Assembly (NCBI RefSeq): GCF_004341515.1
Contig: NZ_SLZF01000013.1
Coordinates: forward strand, 1 to 64,000
Length of the DNA: 64,000 bases
Origin: Allobosea sp. BK604
Lineage (GTDB): Bacteria > Pseudomonadota > Alphaproteobacteria > Rhizobiales > Beijerinckiaceae
Direction of reading: 5' to 3'
Shown one piece after another: positions 18,651 through 27,647 of the stretch (position 1 is the first letter of the stretch; each line of letters opens with the position of its first letter). The translations under genes and the position numbers were made by a program. Below the pieces are notes generated by a model. It made no database searches, had not been told where the DNA came from, and was given only the letters and a program-made list of their open reading frames with translations.

Positions 18651-20222
18651 TCACATCCGGTAGACGGGGCGGGGAGAGGTGTCGCGTGCTTCGCCGGCTG
18701 CGAGCGACAGGCACAGGCCGAGCACGTCGCGCGTCTGCGCCGGCTCGATGATGCCGTCATCCCAGAGCCGCGCCGTGGCGTAGTACGGGTCGCTCTGCTC
18801 CTCGAACTGCGCCCGCGTCCTGCGGTCGAGCTCGGCGATGGCCGCCTCGTCCGCGGCTCCCTTAAGGCTCTGGCGGCGCAGCTCGGTCACGACATTGGCG
18901 GCGACCTCCGGGCTCATCGTCGCGATGCGGGCATTGGGCCAGGAGAACAGGAAACGCGGCCGGAAGCCGCGCCCGCACATACCGTAATTGCCGGCGCCGT
19001 AGGAGCCGCCGATCAGCACCGTGTATTTCGGCACGCGCGCATTCGAGACGGCATAGACGAGCTTGGCCGAATGTTTTGCGATGCCGCCGCGCTCGGCCTC
19101 GGTGCCGACCATGAAGCCGGTGATGTTCTGCAGGAAGAGCAGCGGAATCTGGCGCTGGTCGCAGAGCTCGATGAAATGCGCGCCCTTCACCGCCGATTCC
19201 GAGAAGAGCACGCCGTTATTGGCGATGATCCCGACCGGATGGCCGTGGATGCGGGCAAAGCCCGTCACCAGCGTCGCGCCATAATCCGGCTTGAAGGCGG
19301 TGAAGGCGCTGTCGTCGACGATGCGCGCGAGCACCTCGCGCACGTCATAGGGCCGGCGCAGATCGGTGGGGACGATCTCTTCCAGCTCGGCCGCATCATG
19401 CTTCGGAGGCAGGGAGAGGTAGGGCGCCGGCGCCACCTTGCCGATCTCGCCGAGCGCGCCGACGATCTCGCGCAGCTTGGCGAGGCCCTCCATCTCGGTC
19501 TCGACCAGATGGTCGCTGACGCCGGAGACAAGGGTGTGCATCTCGGCGCCGCCCAAAGTCTCGCCGTCGACGATCTCGTTGATCGCGGCCTTCACGATCG
19601 GCGGCCCGCCGAGATGGATGCGGCCGGTGCCGCGCACCATGACCACCTCGTCCGACAGCGCCGGGATATAGGCGCCGCCCGCCGTGCAGCCGCCGAAGAC
19701 CAGCGAGATCTGCGGGATGCCGGCCGCCGACATCCGGCACTGGTTGTAGAAGGAGCCGCCGAAATGGTCGCGGTCGGGGAAGACGCGGTCCTGCTCCGGC
19801 AGGAAGGCGCCGCCGCAATCGACCAGGTAGAGGCAGGGCAATCGGTGCTCCTCGGCGATCTCCTGCGCGCGCAGATGCTTGCGCACCGTCTCGGCGAAGA
19901 AGGAGCCGCCCTTCACGGTGGCGTCGTTGGCGATCAGCATGCAGGTGCGGCCCGCGACGATGCCGATGCCGGTGACGATGCCCGCGCCCGGCACCTCGTT
20001 GCCGTAGAGGCCCCAGGCAGCCAATGGCGAGAGCTCGAGGAAGGGCGTCTGCGGATCGAGCAGGAGGTCGATGCGCTCGCGCACCATGATCTTGCCGCGG
20101 CTTTCATGCCGCTCGCGCAGTTTCTGCCCACCGCCGGCCGCGACGAGAGCGTGGCGCTCGCGCAGGGTGGCGAGCATGTCCGAAAGGGGCGGCGGGGCGT
20201 TGGCTGCGATCGTGTCCGTCAT
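18651..20222 (-). CDS. Acyl-CoA carboxylase beta subunit (methylcrotonyl/geranyl-CoA type)
   Basis: A 523-residue carboxyltransferase. It shows KIMVRERIDLLLDP, NDATVKGGSFF, the oxyanion loops FGGCTAGGAYIPAL and SYGAGNYGMCGRGFRPRF, and NITGFMVG. Length and motifs fit methylcrotonyl- or geranyl-CoA carboxylase rather than propionyl-CoA carboxylase. One difference: methylcrotonyl enzymes usually have MGGEQAA after the PNAR motif, while here it is MSPEVAA. The exact substrate is therefore open. It is the first gene of the pair and diverges from the acyl-CoA dehydrogenase gene. Confidence 0.87.
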   Translation of the reverse strand: MTDTIAANAPPPLSDMLATLRERHALVAAGGGQKLRERHESRGKIMVRERIDLLLDPQTPFLELSPLAAWGLYGNEVPGAGIVTGIGIVAGRTCMLIANDATVKGGSFFAETVRKHLRAQEIAEEHRLPCLYLVDCGGAFLPEQDRVFPDRDHFGGSFYNQCRMSAAGIPQISLVFGGCTAGGAYIPALSDEVVMVRGTGRIHLGGPPIVKAAINEIVDGETLGGAEMHTLVSGVSDHLVETEMEGLAKLREIVGALGEIGKVAPAPYLSLPPKHDAAELEEIVPTDLRRPYDVREVLARIVDDSAFTAFKPDYGATLVTGFARIHGHPVGIIANNGVLFSESAVKGAHFIELCDQRQIPLLFLQNITGFMVGTEAERGGIAKHSAKLVYAVSNARVPKYTVLIGGSYGAGNYGMCGRGFRPRFLFSWPNARIATMSPEVAANVVTELRRQSLKGAADEAAIAELDRRTRAQFEEQSDPYYATARLWDDGIIEPAQTRDVLGLCLSLAAGEARDTSPRPVYRM

Positions 20223-20256
20223 GAATATCCGCTTCCCTTGAGCCGCCGGCCTTCGC

Positions 20257-20345
20257 CGTCATTCCAGCGTAGCGCAGCAATCCAGAAGGCCTCGCTCACC
20301 CGGTCCCCTGGGTTGCTTCGTCGGCTGCGCCGCCTCGCAATGACG
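20257..20345. repeat. Dispersed palindromic repeat, family A copy 2
   Basis: It begins CGTCATTCC and ends CTCGCAATGACG, forming a long imperfect palindrome. Internal words (GCAATCCAG, GGCTTCG-like) recur in the copy at 37.6 kb. It lies in the divergent promoter region beside the TetR-type operator. Confidence 0.65.
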
Positions 20346-20370
20346 ACGCTTGAACCGCGCCGCCATTTCA

Positions 20371-20390
20371 CCTACCGTCCGTTAGGTAGG
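20371..20390. promoter_or_regulatory. Candidate TetR operator in the carboxylase/dehydrogenase divergent promoter
   Basis: A perfect inverted repeat CCTACC-N8-GGTAGG, 40 bases before the acyl-CoA dehydrogenase start and 150 bases before the carboxylase start. Size and symmetry fit a TetR dimer, and a TetR gene is coupled to the dehydrogenase gene, so it probably represses both directions. Confidence 0.65.
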
Positions 20391-20429
20391 CGTATCGGCG
20401 CCACAAGGTCAAGCCGCGGGAGAACGGAC

Positions 20430-21608
20430 ATGACAGCGCTCGAACAGTTCGCCGGAGAGGCACTGCGTCGCTCGCCCTATTTCAGCGAGGAGCATGAGGC
20501 GCTGCGCGACCAGGTCCGCCGCTTCGTCGAGAGCGAGATCAAGCCGCAGGCGCTTGCGTGGGAGGAGCAGGGCTTCGTGCCGCGCGCCGTCCTGGAGCGC
20601 ATGGGCGAGCTCGGCTTCTTCGGCATCCGCTACCCGGCCGAGTACGGCGGCTCGGAAATGGATACGCTGGCGACCGTTGTGCTGGCGGAGGAGCTGGGGC
20701 GCTCGACCTTCTCCGGCGTCGCCATCACGGCGCTGGTTCACACCGACATGGCCTCGGTCCATGTCTTCAATGCCGGCAGCAAGGCGCAGCACGAGCGCTA
20801 CATGCCTGACATCATCGCCGGGAAGACAATCTGCGCGGTCGCGGTCACCGAGCCCGATGCCGGCTCGGATGTGAAGGGCATCCGCACCACGGCGCGGCGC
20901 GAGGGCGATGCCTACGTGCTGAACGGCGCAAAGATGTTCATCACCAATGGCGTCCATGCCGACATCTACTGCGTCGCCGCCAAGACCGACCTCTCCGCAA
21001 AGCCTTCCCAATCGGTCTCGATCTTCCTGGTCGAGAAGGGCACGCCCGGCTTCAAGGTCTCGCGCGCGCTCGACAAGCATGGCTGGCGCTCGTCCGACAC
21101 GGCCGAGCTCGTCTTCGAGGAGTGCCGCGTACCGGCTGAGAACCTGCTCGGCCAGGAGGGGCGCGGCTTCTATGCGATCATGCGCAACTTCCAGAACGAG
21201 CGCACCGTGATCGGCGCCATGGCGATCGGCGAGGCGCAGGCCGCGATTGACCTCACCCTCGACTATGTCCGCACCCGAAAAGCCTTCGGCGCAGCGCTAT
21301 GGGAGAAGCAGGCGATAAGACAGAAGCTCGCCATGCTCGCGGCCAAGGTCGAGGCCGGGCGTCAGCTCGTCTATCACGCCGCCTGGATGGATGCGCAGGG
21401 CATGGAGGCCACCCGCGAAGTCTCGATGGTCAAGGCCTTCTGCGGCGAACTGGTCAACGAGGTGATGTATGCCTGCGTCCAGTTCCATGGCGGGATGGGC
21501 TTCATGCGCGAGAGCACGATCGAGCGCATGGCGCGCGACGCCCGCGTGCAATCGATCGGCGGCGGCGCCACCGAGGTGATGCTCGAAGAGGTCGCGAAGA
21601 GGCTGTGA
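20430..21608 (+). CDS. Acyl-CoA dehydrogenase
   Basis: A 392-residue FAD enzyme for alpha,beta-desaturation of an acyl-CoA. The middle domain has VAVTEPDAGSDVKGI and the C-terminal helical domain has RKAFGAALWEKQAIR and FHGGMGFMRE. It most resembles the short/branched-chain (isovaleryl or citronellyl-CoA) class in arrangement, being paired with a methylcrotonyl/geranyl-type carboxylase. The start at 20430 follows GGGAGAACGG. The stop overlaps the TetR gene start. Confidence 0.9.
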   Translation: MTALEQFAGEALRRSPYFSEEHEALRDQVRRFVESEIKPQALAWEEQGFVPRAVLERMGELGFFGIRYPAEYGGSEMDTLATVVLAEELGRSTFSGVAITALVHTDMASVHVFNAGSKAQHERYMPDIIAGKTICAVAVTEPDAGSDVKGIRTTARREGDAYVLNGAKMFITNGVHADIYCVAAKTDLSAKPSQSVSIFLVEKGTPGFKVSRALDKHGWRSSDTAELVFEECRVPAENLLGQEGRGFYAIMRNFQNERTVIGAMAIGEAQAAIDLTLDYVRTRKAFGAALWEKQAIRQKLAMLAAKVEAGRQLVYHAAWMDAQGMEATREVSMVKAFCGELVNEVMYACVQFHGGMGFMRESTIERMARDARVQSIGGGATEVMLEEVAKRL

Positions 21609-22210
21609 CGGTGCAGGCCGCCAAAGCGGAGCGCGACGCGGTCGAAGGCGGCTCGCGCCGGCTCATCCTCGACACGGCCGCGCGCCTGCTGCGTTCCGGC
21701 GGCTATCACCAGACCACCTTGCGCGAGATCGCCGAGGCCGTCGGCATCCGCAAGGCGAGCCTCTACTATCACTTCGCCTCGAAGGAGGAGATCGTCGAGG
21801 AGGTCGTCAACGATGGCGTGCGCTTCGTCCATCAGGCAGTCGTCGCGGCGCTCACCGAACACGCCGAGAGCACGCCCTACGCCCGGCTGGAGGCGGCGAT
21901 CCGCGCCCATCTCACGGCGCTGCACGGCCATGGCGATTATACCTCCGCCAGCATCAAGGTCTTCACCTTCGGCGCGATGCCGGTGCCCGACAGCGTCCGG
22001 CAGGTTCGCCGAGCCTATGAGGAGGTCTGGCGCGAGCTGATCGCCGAATTGCAGCAGGCCGGTGCGCTCGCCGCCGAGCGCTCGCCCGAGGCGCTCAGGC
22101 TTTTCCTGCTCGGCGCGCTCAACGGCTCGACCGACTGGTACCGGCCCGGCCGCTTCGACATTGCTGAGTTGGCACAGGAATTCGCGGCTCTGATCGCGGC
22201 GAAGCGGTGA
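21605..22210 (+). CDS. TetR family regulator coupled to acyl-CoA dehydrogenase
   Basis: A 201-residue regulator with HTH at about residues 18-65 (ILDTAARLLRSGGYHQTTLR, then GIRKASLYYHFASKEEI). The start is GTG at 21605, overlapping the dehydrogenase stop codon (GTGA); a second GTG lies at 21611. Translational coupling and the nearby palindrome suggest it represses the dehydrogenase and the divergent carboxylase, with an acyl-CoA as inducer. Confidence 0.88.
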   Translation: MTVQAAKAERDAVEGGSRRLILDTAARLLRSGGYHQTTLREIAEAVGIRKASLYYHFASKEEIVEEVVNDGVRFVHQAVVAALTEHAESTPYARLEAAIRAHLTALHGHGDYTSASIKVFTFGAMPVPDSVRQVRRAYEEVWRELIAELQQAGALAAERSPEALRLFLLGALNGSTDWYRPGRFDIAELAQEFAALIAAKR

Positions 22211-22291
22211 TCGCTGCGGGTGGTTGCCGTTTTTTATGGCTGGCCGGCTTGTCTTAACCCCGCCTTGACCAACTCCGGTTGACGATGGGGC

Positions 22292-24631
22292 ATGCAAGAG
22301 GAGCGCCTGCTCCGCTTCGGCGGTGAGTTTCGCGATACCGGACGGGAAGCGGCCTTCCAGGCCGCTCGCCTGCCCGAAACGCTGCGGCAATGCCGGCTCA
22401 TCTTCCTGCTCTCGGCGCTGCTCAATGCGCTGTTCCTGATCAGCGACTGGCGCTTCTACGGCACGCCGCATTTCTTCGTTGCCGTGCCGGCGAGGCTGGG
22501 CGTCGTCTTCGTGTCGCTGGTCTGCATGCTGCTGATCCGCCGTGCCGCCAGCTTCAGGCAGGCCGAGGCCGTGACCCTGCTCTGGGAGGGCTTCGTCGCG
22601 GTCGGCGTCGCCTTCCTCGTCAGCTCCCGCAGCGACCTCGCGCTATTCGTCGTGATGCTGCTGCCATCGATCTTCTATCTGGTCGCGCCGATCTCGTTCC
22701 GGTGGACCCTGCTGTTCGGCGCCGCGACCAGCGTGCTGATGCTTGCCGGCTATCTCGGCTTCGGCCAGCTGCCGACGACCTTCATCGGGCTTGTGATGAT
22801 CCTCGGCATGCTCAATGTCGCGCTCAGCCTCGTCGTGATCCATGCCAACCGGCTGCGCCGCGTCGAATGGCTCGCGACCCAGTCGGAGCGCGCCGCCAAG
22901 GAAGCGCTCGGCGAGAGCCGCGCCATGATCGAGCGGCTATTCATGGCGACGCCGATCCCGCTCGTCGTGATCTCGATGCTCGAAGGCCGCTTCATGCGGG
23001 TCAACGATGCCGCCTTGCGCTATCTCGGCCCGCGCGGCGCCACCGACCTGTCCGATATCACCGTGGCCGAGATGTTCGTCGATGAGGATAGCCGCCGCGC
23101 GCTCGTCCGGCAGTTGCAGAGCGCCGAGCATGTCGGCGAGTTCGAGGCCCGGATCAGGGCGGTCTCGGGCGAGAACCGCGACACGCTGATCACCGCGACC
23201 TCGCTTCAGGCCGCGGGCGACAATGCCATGGTCGTCGCCGGCATCGTCGACATCACCGAGCGCAAGGCGGCCGAGGCGCATGTGCGCTGGCAGGCGACGC
23301 ATGACGCGCTGACCCGGCTGCCCAACCGCCTGCTCTTCCAGGAACGGTTGCAGCAGGCCGTCGGCGGTTTGGAAGCCGGCGGAGGCGTCGGTCTCTTCCT
23401 GATCGATCTCGACGATTTCAAATCGGTCAACGACACGCTCGGTCATGATGCCGGCGACGCCCTGCTGATCGAGGCCGCGGCGCGGCTCAGTCGCCATGTC
23501 GAGGCCGACGATCTGGTCGCCCGGCTCGGCGGCGACGAGTTTGTCGTGCTGACCCCCCATTCGCTCAGCCCGGCCGCGGCCCAGGCCAAGGCGGATCTCC
23601 TGCTCGCTGCCCTGCGCGCGCCGGTGGAGCATGCCGGCCAGATGATTTCCTCGCGCGCCAGCCTCGGCATCGCGCTGGCGCCGCAGCATGATCGCGATCC
23701 GGTCGAGCTGATGAAGGATGCCGATCTCGCGCTCTATCGCGCCAAGGCGCTGGGCCGGAATCTCGCGGTGATCTACGAGGCCGAGATGCGGGCCGCCATG
23801 AATACGCGCGTCGCGATCTGCCGCGAGATCGCCGGGGCGCTGGAACAGGACCGCATCCTGCCCTTCTACCAGCCGCAGATCGTGCTCGCGACCGGCGAGG
23901 TCGATGGGCTCGAGGCGCTCGCGCGCTGGAAGCACCCCGAGCGCGGCATCGTTCCGGCGGCCTCGTTCCAGCAGGCCCTGGAGGATCCCGAGACCTCGCA
24001 GGCCATTGGCGAGGCGATCCTGCGCAAGGCCATCGCGGATCTGCGTGAGTGGCAGGAGGCCGGGATCGAAGTGCCGCGCGTCTGGGTCAATCTCGCGCCG
24101 GGCATCTTCCGCGATCCCTATATGCCGCAACGCTTTCTTGCCCAGCTCGCCGCCGCCGGCGTGCCGCCCGCGAAATTCGGCGTCGAGGTCACCGAGACGG
24201 TGCTGCTCACCCGCAATGGCGGCGATGCCGAGCGGGCATTGAAGGCCCTGCGCGACAACGGCGTGCATGTCGCGCTCGATGATTTCGGCACTGGCTATGC
24301 CTCGTTGACGCATTTGCGCCGCCTACCGGTCGATCTGATCAAGATCGACCGCAGCTTCGTGCGGCATCTCGCCGAGGGTGGCGAGGATGCCGCGATCGTG
24401 CGCGCCATCATCAATCTCGCCGCCGATCTGAAGCTCGACGTCATCGCCGAGGGGGTCGAGACCCAGGAGCAGCAGGACTTCCTGCTGAAGCATGGCTGCG
24501 GCTTCGGGCAGGGCTATCGCTATTCGCGGCCCGTCGCCGGCAGCCGCGTGCCCTGGCTGATGCGGCAGGGCAGCCTGCTGCCGGCCGAGCCTGCCGCCAA
24601 TGCAGGGCGGAGCGGCATCGCCGCGGCCTGA
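22292..24631 (+). CDS. Membrane GGDEF-EAL cyclic-di-GMP enzyme with PAS domain
   Basis: A 779-residue protein. The first 185 residues hold about five or six membrane helices. A PAS-like domain follows (about 208-325), then GGDEF (about 330-495, intact GGDEF at 413-417), then EAL (about 510-765, EAL at 541). The EAL catalytic residues look intact (VEVTE, DDFGTG, LIKIDRSFV, VIAEGVET). The cyclase inhibitory RxxD site is replaced by E404-A-D-D407. Both activities are possible. It stands alone and probably responds to a membrane or redox signal. Confidence 0.92.
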   Translation: MQEERLLRFGGEFRDTGREAAFQAARLPETLRQCRLIFLLSALLNALFLISDWRFYGTPHFFVAVPARLGVVFVSLVCMLLIRRAASFRQAEAVTLLWEGFVAVGVAFLVSSRSDLALFVVMLLPSIFYLVAPISFRWTLLFGAATSVLMLAGYLGFGQLPTTFIGLVMILGMLNVALSLVVIHANRLRRVEWLATQSERAAKEALGESRAMIERLFMATPIPLVVISMLEGRFMRVNDAALRYLGPRGATDLSDITVAEMFVDEDSRRALVRQLQSAEHVGEFEARIRAVSGENRDTLITATSLQAAGDNAMVVAGIVDITERKAAEAHVRWQATHDALTRLPNRLLFQERLQQAVGGLEAGGGVGLFLIDLDDFKSVNDTLGHDAGDALLIEAAARLSRHVEADDLVARLGGDEFVVLTPHSLSPAAAQAKADLLLAALRAPVEHAGQMISSRASLGIALAPQHDRDPVELMKDADLALYRAKALGRNLAVIYEAEMRAAMNTRVAICREIAGALEQDRILPFYQPQIVLATGEVDGLEALARWKHPERGIVPAASFQQALEDPETSQAIGEAILRKAIADLREWQEAGIEVPRVWVNLAPGIFRDPYMPQRFLAQLAAAGVPPAKFGVEVTETVLLTRNGGDAERALKALRDNGVHVALDDFGTGYASLTHLRRLPVDLIKIDRSFVRHLAEGGEDAAIVRAIINLAADLKLDVIAEGVETQEQQDFLLKHGCGFGQGYRYSRPVAGSRVPWLMRQGSLLPAEPAANAGRSGIAAA

Positions 24632-24697
24632 CCGCGCCGCCATGGCTTGCTAGCATCTTCGTACGATTCAACGTTTCAGCCCGAGGAACGAGCCCGC

Positions 24698-25750
24698 ATG
24701 CGCGCCTTCTATCACCCGGACCAGTCGCTCCACGATCCCCGGCAATATATGCGCTTCGGCCGCGTCGTCGCGCCGAAGGACCTGCCGGAACGGACGGAGC
24801 GCCTGCTCGGCGCGCTCGCCAGGCACGGCATCGCGCCGGAGCGGCCGGCGGCGCACGGCGTCGATCCGATCCTGAAGGTGCATAGCGCCGAGTTCGTCAG
24901 CTTCCTCGAGACCGCCTGGGCGCGCTGGCAGGACCTGCCGGCCGAGCGCGGCCCCGAGGTCTGGCCGAGCACCTTCCCCTATTGGAGCGGCCGTCCCGAC
25001 GAGGACATGCGCCCGCCCTGCCGCCCGACGGGCTTCATCGGCCAGCTCGGCTGGTATCTCGGCGATCTTTCGGTGCCGATCGGCGAGCATTGCTGGACCT
25101 CGACCCTGCGCTCCTCCGAGACGGCGGTCTCCGGCGCCGATGCGATCCTGGCCGGGGAGCAGGCCGTCTATGCGCTCTGCCGTCCCTCGGGCCACCATGC
25201 CCGCGCCGATCGCGCCACCGGCTTCTGCTACATCAACAATACGGCGGTCGCGGCACAGCGTCTCCGCGAAAAATTCGACAAGGTCGCGATCCTCGACGTC
25301 GACGCCCATCACGGCGACGGCACGCAGCAGATCTTCTATCGGCGCCCCGATGTGCTGACGATCTCTGTCCATGCCGATCCGTCTAACTACTATCCGTTCT
25401 TCACCGGCTACGAGGACGAACGTGGCAACGGCCCGGGCGAGGGCTTCAACCTCAACCTGCCGCTTGTCCATGGCGCCGCGGGACCGGAGATGGAAGCGGC
25501 GGTCGACCGTGCCGGCCGCGCCATCCGCGAGTTCGGCGCTGAGGCGCTGGTCGTCGCACTCGGCTATGACGCCCACAAGGACGACCCGATCGGCGTGCTC
25601 AAGCTGGAGGCGCAGGATTTCGGCACGATCGGCGCCAGGGTGAAGGCGCTGCGCCTGCCGACGCTGGTCGTGCAGGAAGGTGGCTACGCGATCGAGGCGA
25701 TCGGCGATTGCCTCGATGCGTTCCTGGGCGGCTTCATCGACACGGAATGA
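24698..25750 (+). CDS. Histone deacetylase family protein (acetylpolyamine amidohydrolase-like)
   Basis: A 350-residue Zn-dependent deacetylase. The catalytic pair is H166-H167 (RPSGHHA). Zn ligands are D202 and H204 (ILDVDAHHGDG) and the Asp of LGYDAHKDD. In bacteria this family deacetylates acetylpolyamines or other small N-acetylated amines. The substrate is not shown by context. The ATG at 24698 follows GAGGAACGAG. It converges on a ThDP-enzyme gene across a palindromic repeat. Confidence 0.87.
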   Translation: MRAFYHPDQSLHDPRQYMRFGRVVAPKDLPERTERLLGALARHGIAPERPAAHGVDPILKVHSAEFVSFLETAWARWQDLPAERGPEVWPSTFPYWSGRPDEDMRPPCRPTGFIGQLGWYLGDLSVPIGEHCWTSTLRSSETAVSGADAILAGEQAVYALCRPSGHHARADRATGFCYINNTAVAAQRLREKFDKVAILDVDAHHGDGTQQIFYRRPDVLTISVHADPSNYYPFFTGYEDERGNGPGEGFNLNLPLVHGAAGPEMEAAVDRAGRAIREFGAEALVVALGYDAHKDDPIGVLKLEAQDFGTIGARVKALRLPTLVVQEGGYAIEAIGDCLDAFLGGFIDTE

Positions 25751-25755
25751 AGGGT

Positions 25756-25847
25756 GTCATCCCGTGCGCGCTGCGGCGCGGAGTGCCGCTGCGCAGAGTC
25801 CCGCATCTGCGCAGCAGCATTGCATGCCGCTGCGCGTGCGGGATGAC
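25756..25847. repeat. Palindromic repeat, GTCATCCCG family
   Basis: The arms GTCATCCCGTGCGCG (25756-25770) and CGCGTGCGGGATGAC (25833-25847) pair with two mismatches around a GC-rich centre with GCTGCGC words. It fills the gap between two convergent genes and may help end transcription from both sides. Confidence 0.7.
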
Positions 25848-25852
25848 GCGCC

Positions 25853-27409
25853 TCAGATCACCGCCTCGATCAGGAACGGCCCCTTCCGCGACAGCGCGCC
25901 CTTGAACAGCTTGACGAATTCCTCCGCCGTGCGCGCCCGCCCGGCCTCGACGCCCATGCCTTGCGCCATCCCGACCCAGTCCAGAGCCGGCTCGTCGAGA
26001 TTGAGCATCTGCTTGGCGTTGCGCCCGAAATCATTGACGCCGACGGCGCGCATCTCCCCATGCAGGATCGCGTAGGTCCGGTTGGCGAAGACCACCGTGA
26101 CGATGTCGAGATTCTCGCGCGCCTGCGTCCACAGGCCCTGGAGCGTGTACATGCCGGAGCCGTCGGCCTGCATGCCGACGACCTTGCGGTCGGGGCAGGC
26201 CACCGCAGCGCCGACGCAAAGCGGGATGCCGATGCCGATCGCGCCGCCTGTGATCTGCAGATAGTCGTGCTGCGGCGCGTCCGCGCACATCTCGTAGAAG
26301 ACGCGACCGGACGAGACCGATTCGTCGCAGATGATGCTGTTCTCGGGCAGCAGCTTGGCAACCAGCGTGCAGACCTTGTCGGCGTCGAGATCGCCGCTCG
26401 GCAGGGCCTGCTCGGCGCTGCGGGGCTTCGCGATATTGGCCGGTGCGAACTTGCGGGCGCCAAGCTCGTCGGCGAGCGCGTCGAGCGTGCCCGGCAGGTC
26501 GTCGCCGGGCTGGGCCAGCGTCACCACCTCGCAGGAATCCGGGATCAGCCGGCTCGGCTTGCCCGGATAGGCGAAGAACGCGACCGGCGCCTTGGCCCCG
26601 ATCAGGACGAGGACATCGATCTCTCTGAGGAGGTCGAGCGCCATGTCGACGGGGTAGGGCACCTTTGACAAGGCAACGCGCCCGGCGCCGCGCTCGGTAC
26701 GGCCGTTCGACATCTGGCTGAGCATCCGGCTGCCGGTTGCGGCGCAGATCCGGGCGGCGGTCTCCAGCGGCTTCTCGCGCAGCGCCGAGCCGGTCAGCAT
26801 GATCGCGGCGCGGCTGCCATGCTTGCGCAGGGCCTGCGCGGCCGCGCGGATCGCGTCGGCCTCGACGGCCTTCGGCTTCGGGACCTCGGTCTTCACGAGC
26901 CTCGCCGGCTCGACGCTGCCCCAGGCGCAATCGGCCGGCAGGATCACGGTGGTCACGCCGGGGAGCGACAGCGAGGCGGCATAGGCCTCGCCGATCGCCG
27001 GGCCGACATCCTCGGCCGAGGCGATGCGCCGGACGAAATGCGACATCGGCTGGGCCAGGCTCTCGATGTCGCTGGTCAGCGGCGCGTCATGCTCGAGATG
27101 ATAGGTCGCGTGGTCGCCGACCACATTGATCATCGGCGTGCGGGCGCGTCTGGCATTGTGCATGTTGGCGAGCGCGTTCGCCATGCCGGGCCCGCAATGC
27201 AGCAGGGTCGCCGCCGGCTTGTCGGCCATGCGGGCATAGCCGTCGGCCGCCGCCGTCACCACGCCCTCGAACAGCCCGAGCACGCAGCGCATCTGCGGCT
27301 TGCGGTCGAGCGCCGCGACGAAATGCATTTCGGATGTGCCGGGATTGGCGAAGCAGACATCCACGCCGTTGACGAGAAGCGTGTCGCACAGGCGGTCGGC
27401 GCCGTTCAT
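25853..27409 (-). CDS. Thiamine-diphosphate-dependent enzyme, acetolactate synthase/benzoylformate decarboxylase-like
   Basis: A 518-residue ThDP enzyme. The N-terminal Pyr domain has the catalytic Glu in LGLFEGVVTAAADGYARM. The C-terminal PP domain has a GIPLCVGAA block and the ThDP-Mg motif starting QADGSGMYT. It lacks an obvious regulatory partner and is not near ilvN, so a biosynthetic acetolactate synthase is unlikely. A 2-oxo-acid decarboxylase or carboligase is more likely, with substrate unknown. The ATG at 27409 is chosen over an upstream in-frame start, as it begins the conserved fold. It diverges from an ABC operon. Confidence 0.82.
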   Translation of the reverse strand: MNGADRLCDTLLVNGVDVCFANPGTSEMHFVAALDRKPQMRCVLGLFEGVVTAAADGYARMADKPAATLLHCGPGMANALANMHNARRARTPMINVVGDHATYHLEHDAPLTSDIESLAQPMSHFVRRIASAEDVGPAIGEAYAASLSLPGVTTVILPADCAWGSVEPARLVKTEVPKPKAVEADAIRAAAQALRKHGSRAAIMLTGSALREKPLETAARICAATGSRMLSQMSNGRTERGAGRVALSKVPYPVDMALDLLREIDVLVLIGAKAPVAFFAYPGKPSRLIPDSCEVVTLAQPGDDLPGTLDALADELGARKFAPANIAKPRSAEQALPSGDLDADKVCTLVAKLLPENSIICDESVSSGRVFYEMCADAPQHDYLQITGGAIGIGIPLCVGAAVACPDRKVVGMQADGSGMYTLQGLWTQARENLDIVTVVFANRTYAILHGEMRAVGVNDFGRNAKQMLNLDEPALDWVGMAQGMGVEAGRARTAEEFVKLFKGALSRKGPFLIEAVI

Positions 27410-27647
27410 GCTGGAGACCTCGAGAGAATGCGCGGCGCGCAGGAAGGGCCTTGAGGGGAACGGATGCACTCCCTCATGTCAAACAAGAGAATGTTATCGC
27501 CTTCGTTCATGGCGCTGATCGCCGCCTTGACGGTTTTGCATATGCATTTAACCTGATCTGGAACGAAGGTTGCATCTTGCCGGCGATGCGATTGCGATAG
27601 GCTCCGCCTCCGGAACTGATGCAACAAGAGCAGGGGAACGACTCGTC
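27410..27647. promoter_or_regulatory. Divergent promoter region with TGCATATGCA palindrome
   Basis: The perfect palindrome TGCATATGCA at 27537-27546 lies in an AT-rich patch, 101 bases before the ABC binding-protein start and about 130 bases before the ThDP-enzyme start. The same core with TTG before it occurs in the hut divergent promoter at 43212. This suggests a related GntR/HutC-type repressor site. Confidence 0.5.

Noticed and set aside
25853..27409. Annotation as biosynthetic acetolactate synthase (IlvB)
   Set aside because: The ThDP fold is clear, but there is no ilvN beside it and the motifs fit other 2-oxo-acid enzymes equally well, so only the superfamily is given.
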